A stretch of DNA of 9,800 nucleotides from Chloroflexota bacterium (GTDB lineage Bacteria; Chloroflexota; Anaerolineae; Anaerolineales; Villigracilaceae), in assembly GCA_021796315.1 (NCBI GenBank), contig JAJYOH010000187.1, forward strand, positions 1-9,800, in the 5' to 3' direction. Below, piece after piece: positions 9,378-9,800 of this stretch (the stretch's first letter is position 1; the number at the start of each line of letters is the position of its first letter). Both the position numbers and the translations under genes were made by a program. The notes below the pieces were generated by a model. That model ran no database searches. It was not told the origin of the DNA and saw only the letters and a program-made list of their open reading frames with translations.

Positions 9378-9800
9378 ATGAAGCTATCTGTGGTTATTCC
9401 GGTCTATAACGAAGTTGAGAATATCGAAGAAATCTTGAAGCGCGTTAAGGACACCGCTTTAACATGGGAGATCATCGTTATAGATGACGGCTCCCAAGAC
9501 GGCACCCGCGACGTACTGAAAAAGATGGACGGCACACCGGCTCTGCGCGTCATCCTGCATGAGCGGAATCAGGGCAAAGGCGCGGCGGTTCGGACCGGAC
9601 TTCAAGCGGCGCGCGGCGACACCATTCTGATCCAGGATGCGGATCTTGAGTACAGCCCGCACGATTATCCCGCCCTGCTTGAGCCGATCATCAACGGCAC
9701 GGCAGATGTGGTCTATGGTTCGCGTTTTCTGGGCGGGCCGCGGCGCGTGACAATGTTCTGGCACATGATCGCCAACAAGATGCTGACGTTCATGACGAAT
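9378..9800 (+). CDS. Family 2 glycosyltransferase (polyprenyl-phosphate sugar transferase type), 3' end cut by window edge
   Basis: The frame is open from ATG 9378 to the window end: 141 codons, no stop. The visible part is a GT-A fold of the GT2 family: LSVVIPVYNEVENI at 3-16, nucleotide-binding IDDGSQDGT (35-43), NQGKGAAVRTGL (64-75), the metal-binding DxD-like motif QDADLEYSPHDYP (86-98), and VVYGSRFLGG (111-120). This pattern is typical of dolichol- or undecaprenyl-phosphate mannosyl/glucosyl transferases, which move a sugar from a nucleotide donor to a membrane lipid carrier for glycan or glycoprotein assembly. Whether C-terminal membrane helices follow, as in some relatives, cannot be seen. 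The start was chosen because the family motif begins right after it; there is no recognisable ribosome binding site. It is divergent from the ATPase operon. Confidence 0.9.
   Translation, partial: MKLSVVIPVYNEVENIEEILKRVKDTALTWEIIVIDDGSQDGTRDVLKKMDGTPALRVILHERNQGKGAAVRTGLQAARGDTILIQDADLEYSPHDYPALLEPIINGTADVVYGSRFLGGPRRVTMFWHMIANKMLTFMTN

Noticed and set aside
9459..9764. 101-residue open frame on the minus strand inside the glycosyltransferase gene
   Set aside because: The plus strand codes for unmistakable GT2 motifs; the antisense frame is a by-product.

Overview
The window looks like a piece of a chromosome from a moderately GC-rich bacterium, most likely a member of the Chloroflexota (Anaerolineae-like). 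That placement is inferred from protein families: a long CpXC-domain protein, a soluble-type Ser/Thr kinase with a C-terminal membrane anchor, an FHA/winged-helix regulator and a membrane-anchored glycoside hydrolase family 3 protein. No rRNA or ribosomal protein is present to confirm it. Eight protein genes fill the window tightly. I found no tRNA, rRNA, CRISPR array, transposase or phage gene, and no gene-free stretch longer than 300 bases.

Layout. (a) 1-1320, plus: 3' part of a CpXC zinc-ribbon/coiled-coil protein of unknown function, ending in a perfect 18-bp hairpin plus T-run terminator. (b) 3148-1350, minus: an FHA plus OmpR-type winged-helix regulator followed by a CcrM-like adenine-N6 methyltransferase, probably co-transcribed. 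(c) 3275-4270, plus: a Ser/Thr protein kinase divergent from the FHA regulator across a 126-bp AT-rich promoter region, ending in a strong terminator. (d) 9207-4323, minus: a probable three-gene operon of an AAA+ ATPase, a glycerophosphodiester phosphodiesterase and a very large secreted/membrane-bound GH3 protein; the last two overlap by 4 bp. (e) 9378 to the right edge, plus: 5' part of a family 2 glycosyltransferase divergent from the ATPase, apparently without leader or ribosome binding site.

How the genes may work together. The kinase and the divergently transcribed FHA-DNA-binding protein form a plausible phospho-Thr signalling pair: FHA domains bind phosphothreonine, and M. tuberculosis PknH/EmbR is a known kinase/FHA-regulator precedent with the opposite domain order. 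The methyltransferase downstream of the regulator resembles Caulobacter CcrM over its whole length, including the C-terminal RAMA-type domain, so GANTC methylation is predicted; no restriction enzyme lies beside it. The right half concerns the envelope: lipid head-group turnover (phosphodiesterase), a wall- or glycan-directed GH3 protein and a polyprenyl-phosphate sugar transferase-like enzyme.

The most interesting points are the kinase/FHA-regulator pair, the orphan CcrM-like enzyme bracketed by two palindromes with a shared core, the GH3 protein that keeps its nucleophile Asp but lacks the usual NagZ acid/base dyad, and palindromic or start-site features in the intergenic regions.
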